A DNA stretch of 64,000 nucleotides from Phycisphaerae bacterium (lineage in GTDB: Bacteria; Planctomycetota; Phycisphaerae; Sedimentisphaerales; Anaerohalosphaeraceae), in the NCBI GenBank assembly GCA_018052735.1, contig JAGPMT010000008.1, forward strand, positions 26,705 to 90,704, in the 5' to 3' direction. The position numbers were made by a program, and so were the translations under genes. Position 1 is the first letter of the stretch. The number at the start of each line of letters is the position of its first letter. Shown in pieces: positions 55,975 through 64,000 of this stretch. The notes under the pieces are model-generated. The model was not told the DNA's origin. It did not search any database and was given only the letters and a program-made list of their open reading frames with translations.

Positions 55975-57308
55975 GTTTTTTTGAGAAACGCATTGGCTTG
56001 GGGCAGATTGGTAAATTCCCTTTTTTCGGCATCCCACAGCAGTTTCTGCCGGCACAGCGACTCCCGCAGTTCCATCCGCAGGGCGATATTGCCCAGCAGG
56101 ACAACTTCTGTCAGCAGTCCGGCAAAGCCGAAATTGGAGCCGGCGGGCGTCCCGCCTTTGCAGGCTGCAATCCATTCTTCATAATGGCCAATGGAACGCG
56201 GCAGGGTTTTAGGCGGCGGAGTGTACTCTTGCATTTTGGATTCAGGTATAATCCGCCCGTCCAGAATCTTTCCCTTCTGGCCGATATAAAGACACCCCCC
56301 GATGCCAAGCTGCCTGCCCGGTTCCAGTTCTTCCGGACGCGGCGGCTTCAGCCCGCCATCGTACCAAGTTACTGTTACCGGCGGCATATCCTCCCGTGCC
56401 CCGAATTCATAAGTTACCATTGATGCTACCGGATACGTTTCTCGGTTGACCTGCGTGCAGGATGCCTGCACCGATAGCGGATACCGCAGTTTCAAAGCCC
56501 GAAAAACGCAGTCCAATGCATGACAGCCGATATCGCCCAATGCCCCTGTGCCGAAATCCCACCACCCGCGCCAGCGGAAGGGGTGGTAGCAGGGATGATA
56601 AGGCCTATGCGGGGCTGGTCCCAGCCACAAGTCCCAATCCAGACCTGCCGGAATATCCGCTGCTTCAGCAGGCCGTTCGATACCCTGCGGCCAATATGTA
56701 TCAAAAAGCCCATTCATCGGGCGATCTGTCCATACATGCACCTCCTGAACAGCCCCAATAGCCCCATCGGCAATCATTTCTTGAATCCGCCGCGGACCTT
56801 CGTCGGCCTGCCCCTGATTGCCCATCTGCGTAGCAACTTTCATCTGGTCGGCTGTCCGACTCATCCGATAAGCTTCTTCCACCGTGTGTGTCAGCGGTTT
56901 TTGACAATACACATGCTTGCCCAGCCGCATTGCTGTCAGAGAAATCAGCGCATGCGTATGGTCCGGCGTGGCGACGACAACTGCATCGATGTTCTTTTCC
57001 TTCTCCAGCATCACACGATAATCTCGATACCGCTTCGCGTGCGGAAATTGATTGTATGTCTTGGCCGCATAGTTGTCATCGACATCGCACAAGGCGACAA
57101 TATTCTGGGAGCTGACACTTTGGGCATCCGAGTAGCCCTTACCACCCACCCCAATGCAGGCAATGTTGAGTTTTTCGCTTGGCGGCGTCTGATTGGGACC
57201 TCCGAGAACCGAACGCGGCACAATGGTAAAGGCCCCTATGGAAAGAGCACTTTGCTTAAGCATTCTTCGGCGGGATATTTTCTTTGGTTTCGGAGGATAA
57301 AATGCCAT
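55941..57308 (-). CDS. Tat-exported Gfo/Idh/MocA-family oxidoreductase
   Basis: 455 aa from the ATG at 57308 (an ATG seven codons earlier is possible). The N-terminus has a Tat signal (KKISRRRMLKQSALSIGAF). The NAD(P) Rossmann part runs ~45-170 (NIACIGVGGKGYSDAQ, DAVVVATPDHTHALIS, KHVYCQKPLTHTVEEA, with the EKP-type motif as QKP). The rest is the sheet domain with a conserved H/D region (GDIGCHALDCVFRALKL). Such exported planctomycete members probably oxidise sugars or glycosides; the substrate is unknown. It is convergent with hypB with a 34-nt overlap, so it is not part of the hyp operon. Confidence 0.92.
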   Translation of the reverse strand: MAFYPPKPKKISRRRMLKQSALSIGAFTIVPRSVLGGPNQTPPSEKLNIACIGVGGKGYSDAQSVSSQNIVALCDVDDNYAAKTYNQFPHAKRYRDYRVMLEKEKNIDAVVVATPDHTHALISLTAMRLGKHVYCQKPLTHTVEEAYRMSRTADQMKVATQMGNQGQADEGPRRIQEMIADGAIGAVQEVHVWTDRPMNGLFDTYWPQGIERPAEAADIPAGLDWDLWLGPAPHRPYHPCYHPFRWRGWWDFGTGALGDIGCHALDCVFRALKLRYPLSVQASCTQVNRETYPVASMVTYEFGAREDMPPVTVTWYDGGLKPPRPEELEPGRQLGIGGCLYIGQKGKILDGRIIPESKMQEYTPPPKTLPRSIGHYEEWIAACKGGTPAGSNFGFAGLLTEVVLLGNIALRMELRESLCRQKLLWDAEKREFTNLPQANAFLKKTYRDGFSIDSL

Positions 57309-57483
57309 TATATTGCTTCTCATTTTCATTTTTTACTGTGAATAATAATATTAAGATACTCCTCCAAAGAGGGAAAATCAACCTTCTGTAAAACTTTTTG
57401 CTAAACAAGCCAAAAAATCATAATTTCTCCAGAATACGGTCTTGCCAGAGGCGGTTTTTTTTGTTAATAATACACTTTCAATC

Positions 57484-57556
<73 letters not shown>

Positions 57557-57628
57557 TTCGTTGTAAGTTACGCTGAAATCGACACTTACGATTACCTGCC
57601 CAAGGCGCAGCGCGGCCGTAACTCTTAA

Positions 57629-57656
57629 AAAAAAGCAGTAGTACTACTCTTTTTTT
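57629..57656. terminator. Palindromic terminator after tRNA-Ala
   Basis: AGTAGTACTACT (57637-57648) is a perfect palindrome flanked by an A-run on the left and a T-run on the right, with one C-C mismatch. It can end transcription in both directions between the tRNA and the chimeric gene. A GTAAGT/ACTTAC inverted repeat lies at about 57564-57590. Confidence 0.65.
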
Positions 57657-57665
57657 GAAAGGGAA

Positions 57666-60600
57666 ATGACCGTGAAAAGCCAGATAATTGACCCAAAAAC
57701 ATCATTTTCAGATCAAAAACCGACATCGAATAAACTCAAAGCCGCAAGCGCTTGCTGTGTTCGCATACGAACGCCGAAACTGCGCCACCACAAGGCCACC
57801 GGCCAGGCGTATGTCGTCTTCAACGGCAGGGCAGTTTACTTCGGCCCTTACGGCACGCCGGAATCTGTCGAAAGCTACCACCGGACCATCGCCGAATGGC
57901 ACGCGGCCGGCAGAAATCCCCTGAACAGTTATGCGGATATAACCGTCCACGAACTGGTCGCCCGGTTCTGGGTGCATGTGGAAAGTTACTACCGCAGCCC
58001 GGACGGAAAGCCCACAAGCGAGCAGGACAGCTTACGATACGCCCTGCGACCGCTTCTGGAGCTTTATGGCAATACGGTGGCCTCAGAGTTCGGGCCACGT
58101 TGCCTGCGAGCGGTGCAGCAGAAGATGGTCCAGATGGGCTGGTGCCGCAATAATGTCAATCGGTCGATAAGCCGGGTCAAGATGTTGTTCAAGTGGGGCG
58201 TTTCACAGGAATTGCTACCTGGTGCTCTCCATCAAGCCCTTGCAACGGTCCCCGGACTGCGTCGGGGCCGCTGTGAGGCTCATGATCCGGAGCCGGTCAA
58301 ACCGGTGCCGCAGGAGCATGTGGACGCCATCCAGCCCTATGTGAGCCGACAGGTCTGGGCAATGGTCCAATTGCAGCTTTTAACCGCCGCTCGACCGGGC
58401 GAACTAATCAATCTGCGGCCATGTGACATTGATAGAAGGGGGGAGATATGGGTGTATTCGCCGGTTGACCATAAGACCGCCCACCACGGCCACACACGTC
58501 AAATCTACTTTGGACCGAGGGCACAGCAGATTTTGCAGCCATACCTGTTCAGGCTGGCGGAGGTGTATTGCTTCTCACCTGCTGAGGCGCAGGCGGAGCA
58601 GCTGGTTCGAGACTATGCCAACAGAAAGACGCCGCTTTCATGCGGGAATGTCCCCGGCTTAAACTGTAAAGAGAATCCTGAATGGAAGCCCTCCGGCAAA
58701 TACAGTGTGGCGACGTATCGACGGGCGATTATAAGGGGTGTCGAGCTGGCATTTCCAGCACCTGAACCTTTGAGGCGATTGCCGGATGAAACGAAAGAGC
58801 AGTGGCAAAAACGCCTGACGAAGAAAGAAAAGGTCGAGTTACAACCCTTGATGATAGGAGCTTGGTGGAGTTACTGTGGTACAGACACAATCAATTATTC
58901 TTCTAAAAGCATGTACGATGATGTGCGTATATATGACAAAGCTCTTACCGGAGAACAGGTGAGGCGACTCTATCTTAAAGGAAGTGAAGCCGGTGGAGGT
59001 ATTTATGGCCATGGGGCCTCAACAACAATTTCAAAATGCATCATTCGGAACAATACTTCCCAAGCAAACGGCGGTGGCATTGCTCAATTAAATGGAAAAA
59101 TCAAAAATTGTATTATTGCCGGAAACACGGCGACTAATTCAGGCGGCGCGGTTGCTGATTGTTACGGGGATATCATTAATTGTACAATCGTCAATAACAC
59201 GGCATCACAGGGCGGCGGAGTGTTTGCCTGTGGCGGTTTTGTCAGGAATAGCATTTTATGGAATAACGACGCCGACCAGATTAATGGTGCACCTTTTGTT
59301 CGTTATTCCTGCATTCGGGATTGGACACAGGGCGGCGTAGGGAATATCTCGCAAAATCCGCATTTTCGGGATCCCACTGAGGACGATTACCGGCTGCTGC
59401 TTTCTTCGCCTTGTATTGATGCAGGGGATCCTGCTTCTGAATATTTGAATGAACCGTCGCCTAATGGTGGTCGAATCAATATGGGCGCTTATGGAAATAC
59501 GAACGAGGCGGCCACGACTGTAGAAGACAGGGAAAACTATAGCACTGCCGATGACGGCATCCCGGATTGGTGGAAGATAAAGTATAATCTTGATCCCTTA
59601 TACGATATCGCCAGTCAGCAAAGCATTGGGAGTCAAGGTCATTTGACATACGGGGAGGAATACCTGTACGGAACCAATCCCAACTTGTATGACACCGATA
59701 GCGATGGGTTGCCGGATTGGTGGGCGATCCTGTATGAGCTTGACCCATTGGATCCCAGTAATGCCGGTCAGATCAGCGCAGGAAGCGACGGCATGCTGAC
59801 AAACCTTGAGGAATACTGGTCAGGCACCAATCCGAATCTGCTCTCCACCGTTGATGACGACATCCCGGATTGGTGGAAAATAAAGTACGGATTAGATCCT
59901 TTGGCCCCGGCTATTGCAAACCTAGACAGCGACGGTGACGGGTTGACCACACTTCAGGAATACACGGCCGAGACCAATCCCTCGCACCACAATGAATTCG
60001 GTATGATTATCGAATATGACTATGACACTGCCGGCAGAATACAGAAACAGCGGGTTCTGAATGGTCTTGAAACGAAATTTTCTGTAACTGCATACGAATA
60101 TGACGAGCTTGGCCGACAGATTCTACAGCGTCAGTATCAATTCAATAATGTCACAGAAACTTATACGAGTAATGTCGCTGACAACGATGTCGTTTCATTG
60201 ACGGTTTATGATGTATTAGGTGATGTACAATGGTCGGTTCAAAAGGTAGAGCACAGCAATAATCCAGTATCTCTTCATTACGATGGTATTGTAGATGATC
60301 CGTCTATTGTCCAAAACGGCGACATCGTAACAATGCAGGAGACGCGTTATGAAGACGTCGATAGTTCGGCAAACGGCATGCTGGAACAGGTTTCCGAGAC
60401 GAAAGTTGGCCATTATGCTTCGACCGGCACTATCAACGCCGGTTGCGCGATAACCACAAGCATTACCTATTATGATCGTGATGATGAGATTCCGTCACCC
60501 AGCGGCGATAATATCTATTGCTGGACGGAATCGATTGCCCCTGCTCACGATGATTCCGGTTCACGAGCGATTACCACAAGCTATTATGATGGGGCGGGGC

Positions 60601-63600
60601 GTGTGTTTTGGATTACCGATGCTCGAAATCATTACCGGACGCTCGAATATGACAGTTATGGACAGGTTATCAGAGAAATCGCATGGGAAAATATAGCCGA
60701 TCCTGATCCTGATGAGCCGGTAATGCAGACACGCTCTGTTTATGACAATCTGGGACGCATCACTCGCAAAGTGACGATGGCGGATGCCGCCGACTCGGAC
60801 GGTATTGATACGACTGAGGATATCGTAACCGATTACACGTATGATTATGACTATCCAAGCGGCGGAACCGAGCGGAACTATCCCGGTCAGTTGGTTGCAC
60901 AGACGATCTATTACGGCAGTTCTTCGACAGATGCGACAACCTATTACGATTACGATGCGCTTGAAAGGCGGTACAAAACGACAGACCCGGTTGGAAATAC
61001 GACCGAACTGTTCTATAATGCTTCCGGCCAGGTAATCCGCGGTTTACAGACTGAGATGAATCCCGGCGGCGGCAGTGCCGGTCTTATCCTGTATAATGAT
61101 TCCTATTATGAATATGACTCCGCCGGCAGAATCGCTTCGATTATCGGCAAGCCCTATAATGATTCTGACGAACTGCTCTACGATTCTTCAGATGTCAAAC
61201 ACGTTGCCGGCACCTTGCCGCCGATTCCCGAACCACTGCCGAGTTCGTGGATGCTGACGACGTTTTATTACGATGCTGCGGGTCGCAAGATAGCCGAAGT
61301 CAAACCAAATGACGTGAAAACCATATACACTTACTGGGCGGCGGGTCAAAAGAAAACGGAGGTTGCTGATGCCGAAGGCGGCGTAACGCCGGACATCAAA
61401 CAAACGACCGAATGGAGCTACGACCGGGTAGGACGCCTGGCTGCCATCGCCGGTTACACGAACGAATCAGACGATGGCACACGTCAGGAAACCCGGTACG
61501 CCTATAATGACCAAGGCAATGTGACGGACATTTATTATCCGGAATATGATGAAAATGTCAGTATTACAAAAGGACGCATTCAGTATGCGTACTTTGCCAA
61601 TGGGCAGGTCAAACAGCGTACCGACCAGAGGGGCATTGTTACCACATACGCCTATGACGCCACCGGTGTTAATCTACTGACCAAATCGGCCACAATTGCC
61701 TCCGTAACGACGACAGAGACATTTATGTATGATGCGATGGGACGCATGGAAAGTGCTAATAAGGTCGAAGGAACAACGCAAATCAGTAGATCGGAGCTTG
61801 GATATTATGATACCGGATATTTGCAATCCGAAACTCAAAAGCTCTTTGGCGACCCGACAGGGAAAACCGTCTCATATGCCTATGACACCGCCGGATTCCG
61901 GACATTAATTGGCTATCCCAACACCTCTCCAATAACCCTTACGCGCACGAACACCCCGTTGGGGCAGATTGATACGCTTTCACTGGATGGCACGACAAAC
62001 CTGGTTGACTATGACTACCTTGGCAGCCGGGTTGCCGAGCGGACATATCCGGATATTTCTGTGAGCGTTGTTTATGGCTATGACCAGTACGGCCGGATAA
62101 CGGACATCACCGCCGGTTCGCTGGTGGATTTCCATTATGAATATGTACCCAAGGAGAACAATATTTGGAAAATGCGTTTTGACCATCGCAGCGGCAGCCC
62201 TTATAATGAATACGCCTATGATGATATTGATCGGTTGACAGGAGTAACATATTTGAGCAACGGCAGCGATACAGAAGCGTTTGTGATGGACGACCTGGGG
62301 AACAGGGCGGGCAATCAGACCCTGCGAGGCGAGGGGACGGTTGGTTTTGCCGTCGATACGCTGACCAATCGCTATACGTCTGTCGGCGGCCATAATCTGG
62401 ACTACGACGATGCGGGCAATCTCACCACGGACAAAGACGGCTATGTCTATACGTATGATTATGAGAACCGCATTGTGAAAATTGAGGACGATCAGCAAAC
62501 TCTAATTGCCGAGTTTGCTTACGATACCCAGGGCCGACGAATCAAGGTGTATGATGCCGTTGCCCAAACGACAACGCTGTATTACTACTCCGACAACTGG
62601 CAGGTGCTGGCGGAATATGACGATTCCGGTGTACAAAAGCGATATTTTGTCTATGGTAACTATATTGATGAAGTGCTGTTCATGAAAGATACCGATGCGT
62701 CGGACGGCACTCCGGCGATGAATTATTATTATCTGCATGATCATCTGTACAGTCCGGTGGCCCTGCTGAGGAAACTCGGTGGAGTGGTACTGGAACGATA
62801 CGAATACGATGCTTACGGCAAAATGACCCGTTTGAATCCTAACTTTACCGCCTTCTCCGGAACCGAAGCGGGCAATCCGTACTATTTCACAGGGAGAGAA
62901 TTGGATATGCTGGACTACAACGGCAGCCAATACCAGCTCAAACTGATGTACTACCGCGCCCGCTCCTACGACCCCCAAACCGGCCGCTTCATGCAACGCG
63001 ACCCGCTGGGAATCAATCCGGCTGGAGGTTCACAGAATCCGTTTGATGTGAATAAGCACTATAAAGATGGTATGAACGTGTACCAATACACGTTAAATAA
63101 CCCCTTAAGCTATCTTGATCCGCACGGCCTAAGATGTCGGTGTAAATACGATAGTTTCGCTATAATGGCTCCCATAGTTGTGCCTTACAAATTAACAGTA
63201 AACGAAGTGCTGATAGCTAAGACTATTTCCAATCTGCCATCCTTGTGTTCGGATCCGGCCGAAGTTCTATACTATATTGCAACTATGAATGTTCTATCGG
63301 ACTATGTTGATGCCATATTAGAAGGTCTTATGAGAAACAGAGGCGTCAAAGTGTATTTACCGGTCTGCGAGTGGAAATGCAAATGTCGATTTTTCGGACT
63401 TTTTGGTAAAGTATCAGTTTTTGACAAGTGTTGGCTGTATCCACTTGAGCATGGCCCACACAAATCTCCATTTGATGGTGATGGCGACGATTGGTGGTTT
63501 TACCCACTGAATGGAGCTGCTGTGGAAGAGGAGAGAATATTGCTTATGGACGCTTTGTTAACCGAAACGAAAAAACTTCATGTCTGCTGGGATGGTGACT

Positions 63601-63611
63601 GTTTCAAATAA
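57666..63611 (+). CDS. Chimeric protein: truncated tyrosine integrase fused to LamG tail, beta-helix and RHS/YD-repeat protein
   Basis: One open frame of 1981 aa with GAAAGGG just before the ATG. Residues ~1-395 are a tyrosine recombinase: core-binding helices (~90-210), catalytic Arg in TAARPGEL (R243) and the beta-hairpin Lys in DHKTAHHGHTR. The HxxR, His/Trp and Tyr boxes are missing. At ~398 the sequence switches to a LamG end (YDDVRIYDKALTGEQV), then a right-handed beta-helix (~440-560), three IPDWW spacer repeats (~633, 680, 734), YD repeats (~780-1740) and the RHS core (YYRARSYDPQTGRFMQRDPLG, ~1750-1779). A Cys-rich variable end starts after DPHGLRC. No signal peptide remains, so export is doubtful. 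Recent fusion, pseudogene or assembly chimera are all possible. Confidence 0.8.
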   Translation: MTVKSQIIDPKTSFSDQKPTSNKLKAASACCVRIRTPKLRHHKATGQAYVVFNGRAVYFGPYGTPESVESYHRTIAEWHAAGRNPLNSYADITVHELVARFWVHVESYYRSPDGKPTSEQDSLRYALRPLLELYGNTVASEFGPRCLRAVQQKMVQMGWCRNNVNRSISRVKMLFKWGVSQELLPGALHQALATVPGLRRGRCEAHDPEPVKPVPQEHVDAIQPYVSRQVWAMVQLQLLTAARPGELINLRPCDIDRRGEIWVYSPVDHKTAHHGHTRQIYFGPRAQQILQPYLFRLAEVYCFSPAEAQAEQLVRDYANRKTPLSCGNVPGLNCKENPEWKPSGKYSVATYRRAIIRGVELAFPAPEPLRRLPDETKEQWQKRLTKKEKVELQPLMIGAWWSYCGTDTINYSSKSMYDDVRIYDKALTGEQVRRLYLKGSEAGGGIYGHGASTTISKCIIRNNTSQANGGGIAQLNGKIKNCIIAGNTATNSGGAVADCYGDIINCTIVNNTASQGGGVFACGGFVRNSILWNNDADQINGAPFVRYSCIRDWTQGGVGNISQNPHFRDPTEDDYRLLLSSPCIDAGDPASEYLNEPSPNGGRINMGAYGNTNEAATTVEDRENYSTADDGIPDWWKIKYNLDPLYDIASQQSIGSQGHLTYGEEYLYGTNPNLYDTDSDGLPDWWAILYELDPLDPSNAGQISAGSDGMLTNLEEYWSGTNPNLLSTVDDDIPDWWKIKYGLDPLAPAIANLDSDGDGLTTLQEYTAETNPSHHNEFGMIIEYDYDTAGRIQKQRVLNGLETKFSVTAYEYDELGRQILQRQYQFNNVTETYTSNVADNDVVSLTVYDVLGDVQWSVQKVEHSNNPVSLHYDGIVDDPSIVQNGDIVTMQETRYEDVDSSANGMLEQVSETKVGHYASTGTINAGCAITTSITYYDRDDEIPSPSGDNIYCWTESIAPAHDDSGSRAITTSYYDGAGRVFWITDARNHYRTLEYDSYGQVIREIAWENIADPDPDEPVMQTRSVYDNLGRITRKVTMADAADSDGIDTTEDIVTDYTYDYDYPSGGTERNYPGQLVAQTIYYGSSSTDATTYYDYDALERRYKTTDPVGNTTELFYNASGQVIRGLQTEMNPGGGSAGLILYNDSYYEYDSAGRIASIIGKPYNDSDELLYDSSDVKHVAGTLPPIPEPLPSSWMLTTFYYDAAGRKIAEVKPNDVKTIYTYWAAGQKKTEVADAEGGVTPDIKQTTEWSYDRVGRLAAIAGYTNESDDGTRQETRYAYNDQGNVTDIYYPEYDENVSITKGRIQYAYFANGQVKQRTDQRGIVTTYAYDATGVNLLTKSATIASVTTTETFMYDAMGRMESANKVEGTTQISRSELGYYDTGYLQSETQKLFGDPTGKTVSYAYDTAGFRTLIGYPNTSPITLTRTNTPLGQIDTLSLDGTTNLVDYDYLGSRVAERTYPDISVSVVYGYDQYGRITDITAGSLVDFHYEYVPKENNIWKMRFDHRSGSPYNEYAYDDIDRLTGVTYLSNGSDTEAFVMDDLGNRAGNQTLRGEGTVGFAVDTLTNRYTSVGGHNLDYDDAGNLTTDKDGYVYTYDYENRIVKIEDDQQTLIAEFAYDTQGRRIKVYDAVAQTTTLYYYSDNWQVLAEYDDSGVQKRYFVYGNYIDEVLFMKDTDASDGTPAMNYYYLHDHLYSPVALLRKLGGVVLERYEYDAYGKMTRLNPNFTAFSGTEAGNPYYFTGRELDMLDYNGSQYQLKLMYYRARSYDPQTGRFMQRDPLGINPAGGSQNPFDVNKHYKDGMNVYQYTLNNPLSYLDPHGLRCRCKYDSFAIMAPIVVPYKLTVNEVLIAKTISNLPSLCSDPAEVLYYIATMNVLSDYVDAILEGLMRNRGVKVYLPVCEWKCKCRFFGLFGKVSVFDKCWLYPLEHGPHKSPFDGDGDDWWFYPLNGAAVEEERILLMDALLTETKKLHVCWDGDCFK

Positions 63612-63634
63612 CTAATGACTAAGGACTCCTGCTT

Positions 63635-63946
63635 ATGAAGAAGACGGCGATTGTCGCATCATCATTACTGCTAAGTGTTCTGGCACTAAAGTTTGGTTGC
63701 TGCAATTATCGACGGAATACAATGCAGCAAGACGATATTCTGAAACAGAAGATCGAAATCTTATCCGAATTTAATCACAATGATCACTTACGAAAGAATA
63801 GAGAAGATCAATTAACTATTCTTAATTCTGCGTTGGTTAGTGGAAAGCCGTTAGAACCAATCTTGATCGATGCCAGTGACTGTCCCCCTGGGTTAGGGCC
63901 ATTTCGTGTGTTAGGATTTCCGACATTGATTGTACCTGTTTCATAG
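63635..63946 (+). CDS. Small exported or membrane-anchored protein after the RHS gene
   Basis: 103 aa beginning 23 nt after the RHS stop, with AAGGA upstream. Residues 1-22 are a signal peptide or membrane anchor (IVASSLLLSVLALKFGC), followed by a charged helical stretch and a short Pro-rich end (DCPPGLGPFRVLGFP). No family is recognised. Its position right behind a variable RHS C-terminus fits an immunity or partner protein, which is inference only. The remaining 54 nt to the window end show no feature. Confidence 0.6.
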   Translation: MKKTAIVASSLLLSVLALKFGCCNYRRNTMQQDDILKQKIEILSEFNHNDHLRKNREDQLTILNSALVSGKPLEPILIDASDCPPGLGPFRVLGFPTLIVPVS

Positions 63947-64000
63947 CTTGCGTCAATTCCTGTTTTCTTATATTCTATTCATCGACCGGCTGAAGGATAC

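Overview
The window looks like chromosomal DNA of a carbohydrate-degrading planctomycete of the Phycisphaerae type (the Sedimentisphaerales group is my best guess). This is inferred, not demonstrated. The signs are many secreted glycoside hydrolases, LamG and fibronectin-III modules, short dockerin-like C-termini on secreted proteins, a PQQ-type beta-propeller protein, a YD-repeat giant protein with GIPDWW spacer motifs, and a bacterial topoisomerase VI A-like protein. No rRNA or ribosomal-protein gene is present to fix the taxonomy.

Region 1 (1-21618, all + strand) is a polysaccharide-degradation locus. It holds the 3' end of a LamG/dockerin-like protein, a GH29 alpha-L-fucosidase lipoprotein, a 1533-aa heparinase II/III-like protein, a GH29-GH95 double fucosidase fusion, a GH36-like alpha-galactosidase, GH105, GH28, GH27, a small GH29-like protein and GH97. 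A separate GH95 lies at 34690-37116. Together they suggest removal of fucose and alpha-galactose from a pectin-like or hemicellulose-like glycan, with GH28/GH105 cutting the galacturonan backbone. I see no SusC/SusD, sulfatase or dedicated regulator.

Region 2 (21626-34265, - strand) is mostly housekeeping: an RsbU-like PP2C phosphatase, YggS, topoisomerase VI subunit A, YjbQ, ArgS, RsfS, a membrane pyrophosphatase, ArgJ and a large secreted protein of unknown function. Between top6A and yjbQ, on the opposite strand, a near-consensus promoter is followed by two stem-loops whose loops are complementary and then a T-run. This is a strong candidate for an unannotated small RNA.

Region 3 (34690-49724, mixed) has GH95, a PQQ-propeller protein, a YgjP-type metallopeptidase, a HAD phosphatase, LemA/DUF3137, a GAF-GGDEF diguanylate cyclase, TadA, a choice-of-anchor-D secreted protein behind a 350-nt structured leader, tRNA-Glu and tRNA-Met, an SGNH hydrolase, a lipoprotein, a homocysteine methyltransferase-like protein and an RRM protein.

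Region 4 (50211-55974, +) is a complete hypFCDEAB set for [NiFe]-hydrogenase maturation, with no hydrogenase structural gene in view. It runs convergently into a Tat-exported Gfo/Idh/MocA oxidoreductase.

Region 5 (57484-64000, +) has tRNA-Ala(GGC) followed by a 1981-aa chimeric reading frame. A tyrosine integrase that lacks its HxxR/Tyr end is fused in frame to a LamG tail, a beta-helix and a long RHS/YD-repeat protein with a cysteine-rich variable C-terminus. A small exported protein follows directly. This junction, the small RNA, the GH29-GH95 fusion and the structured leader at 43870-44225 are the most unusual items.
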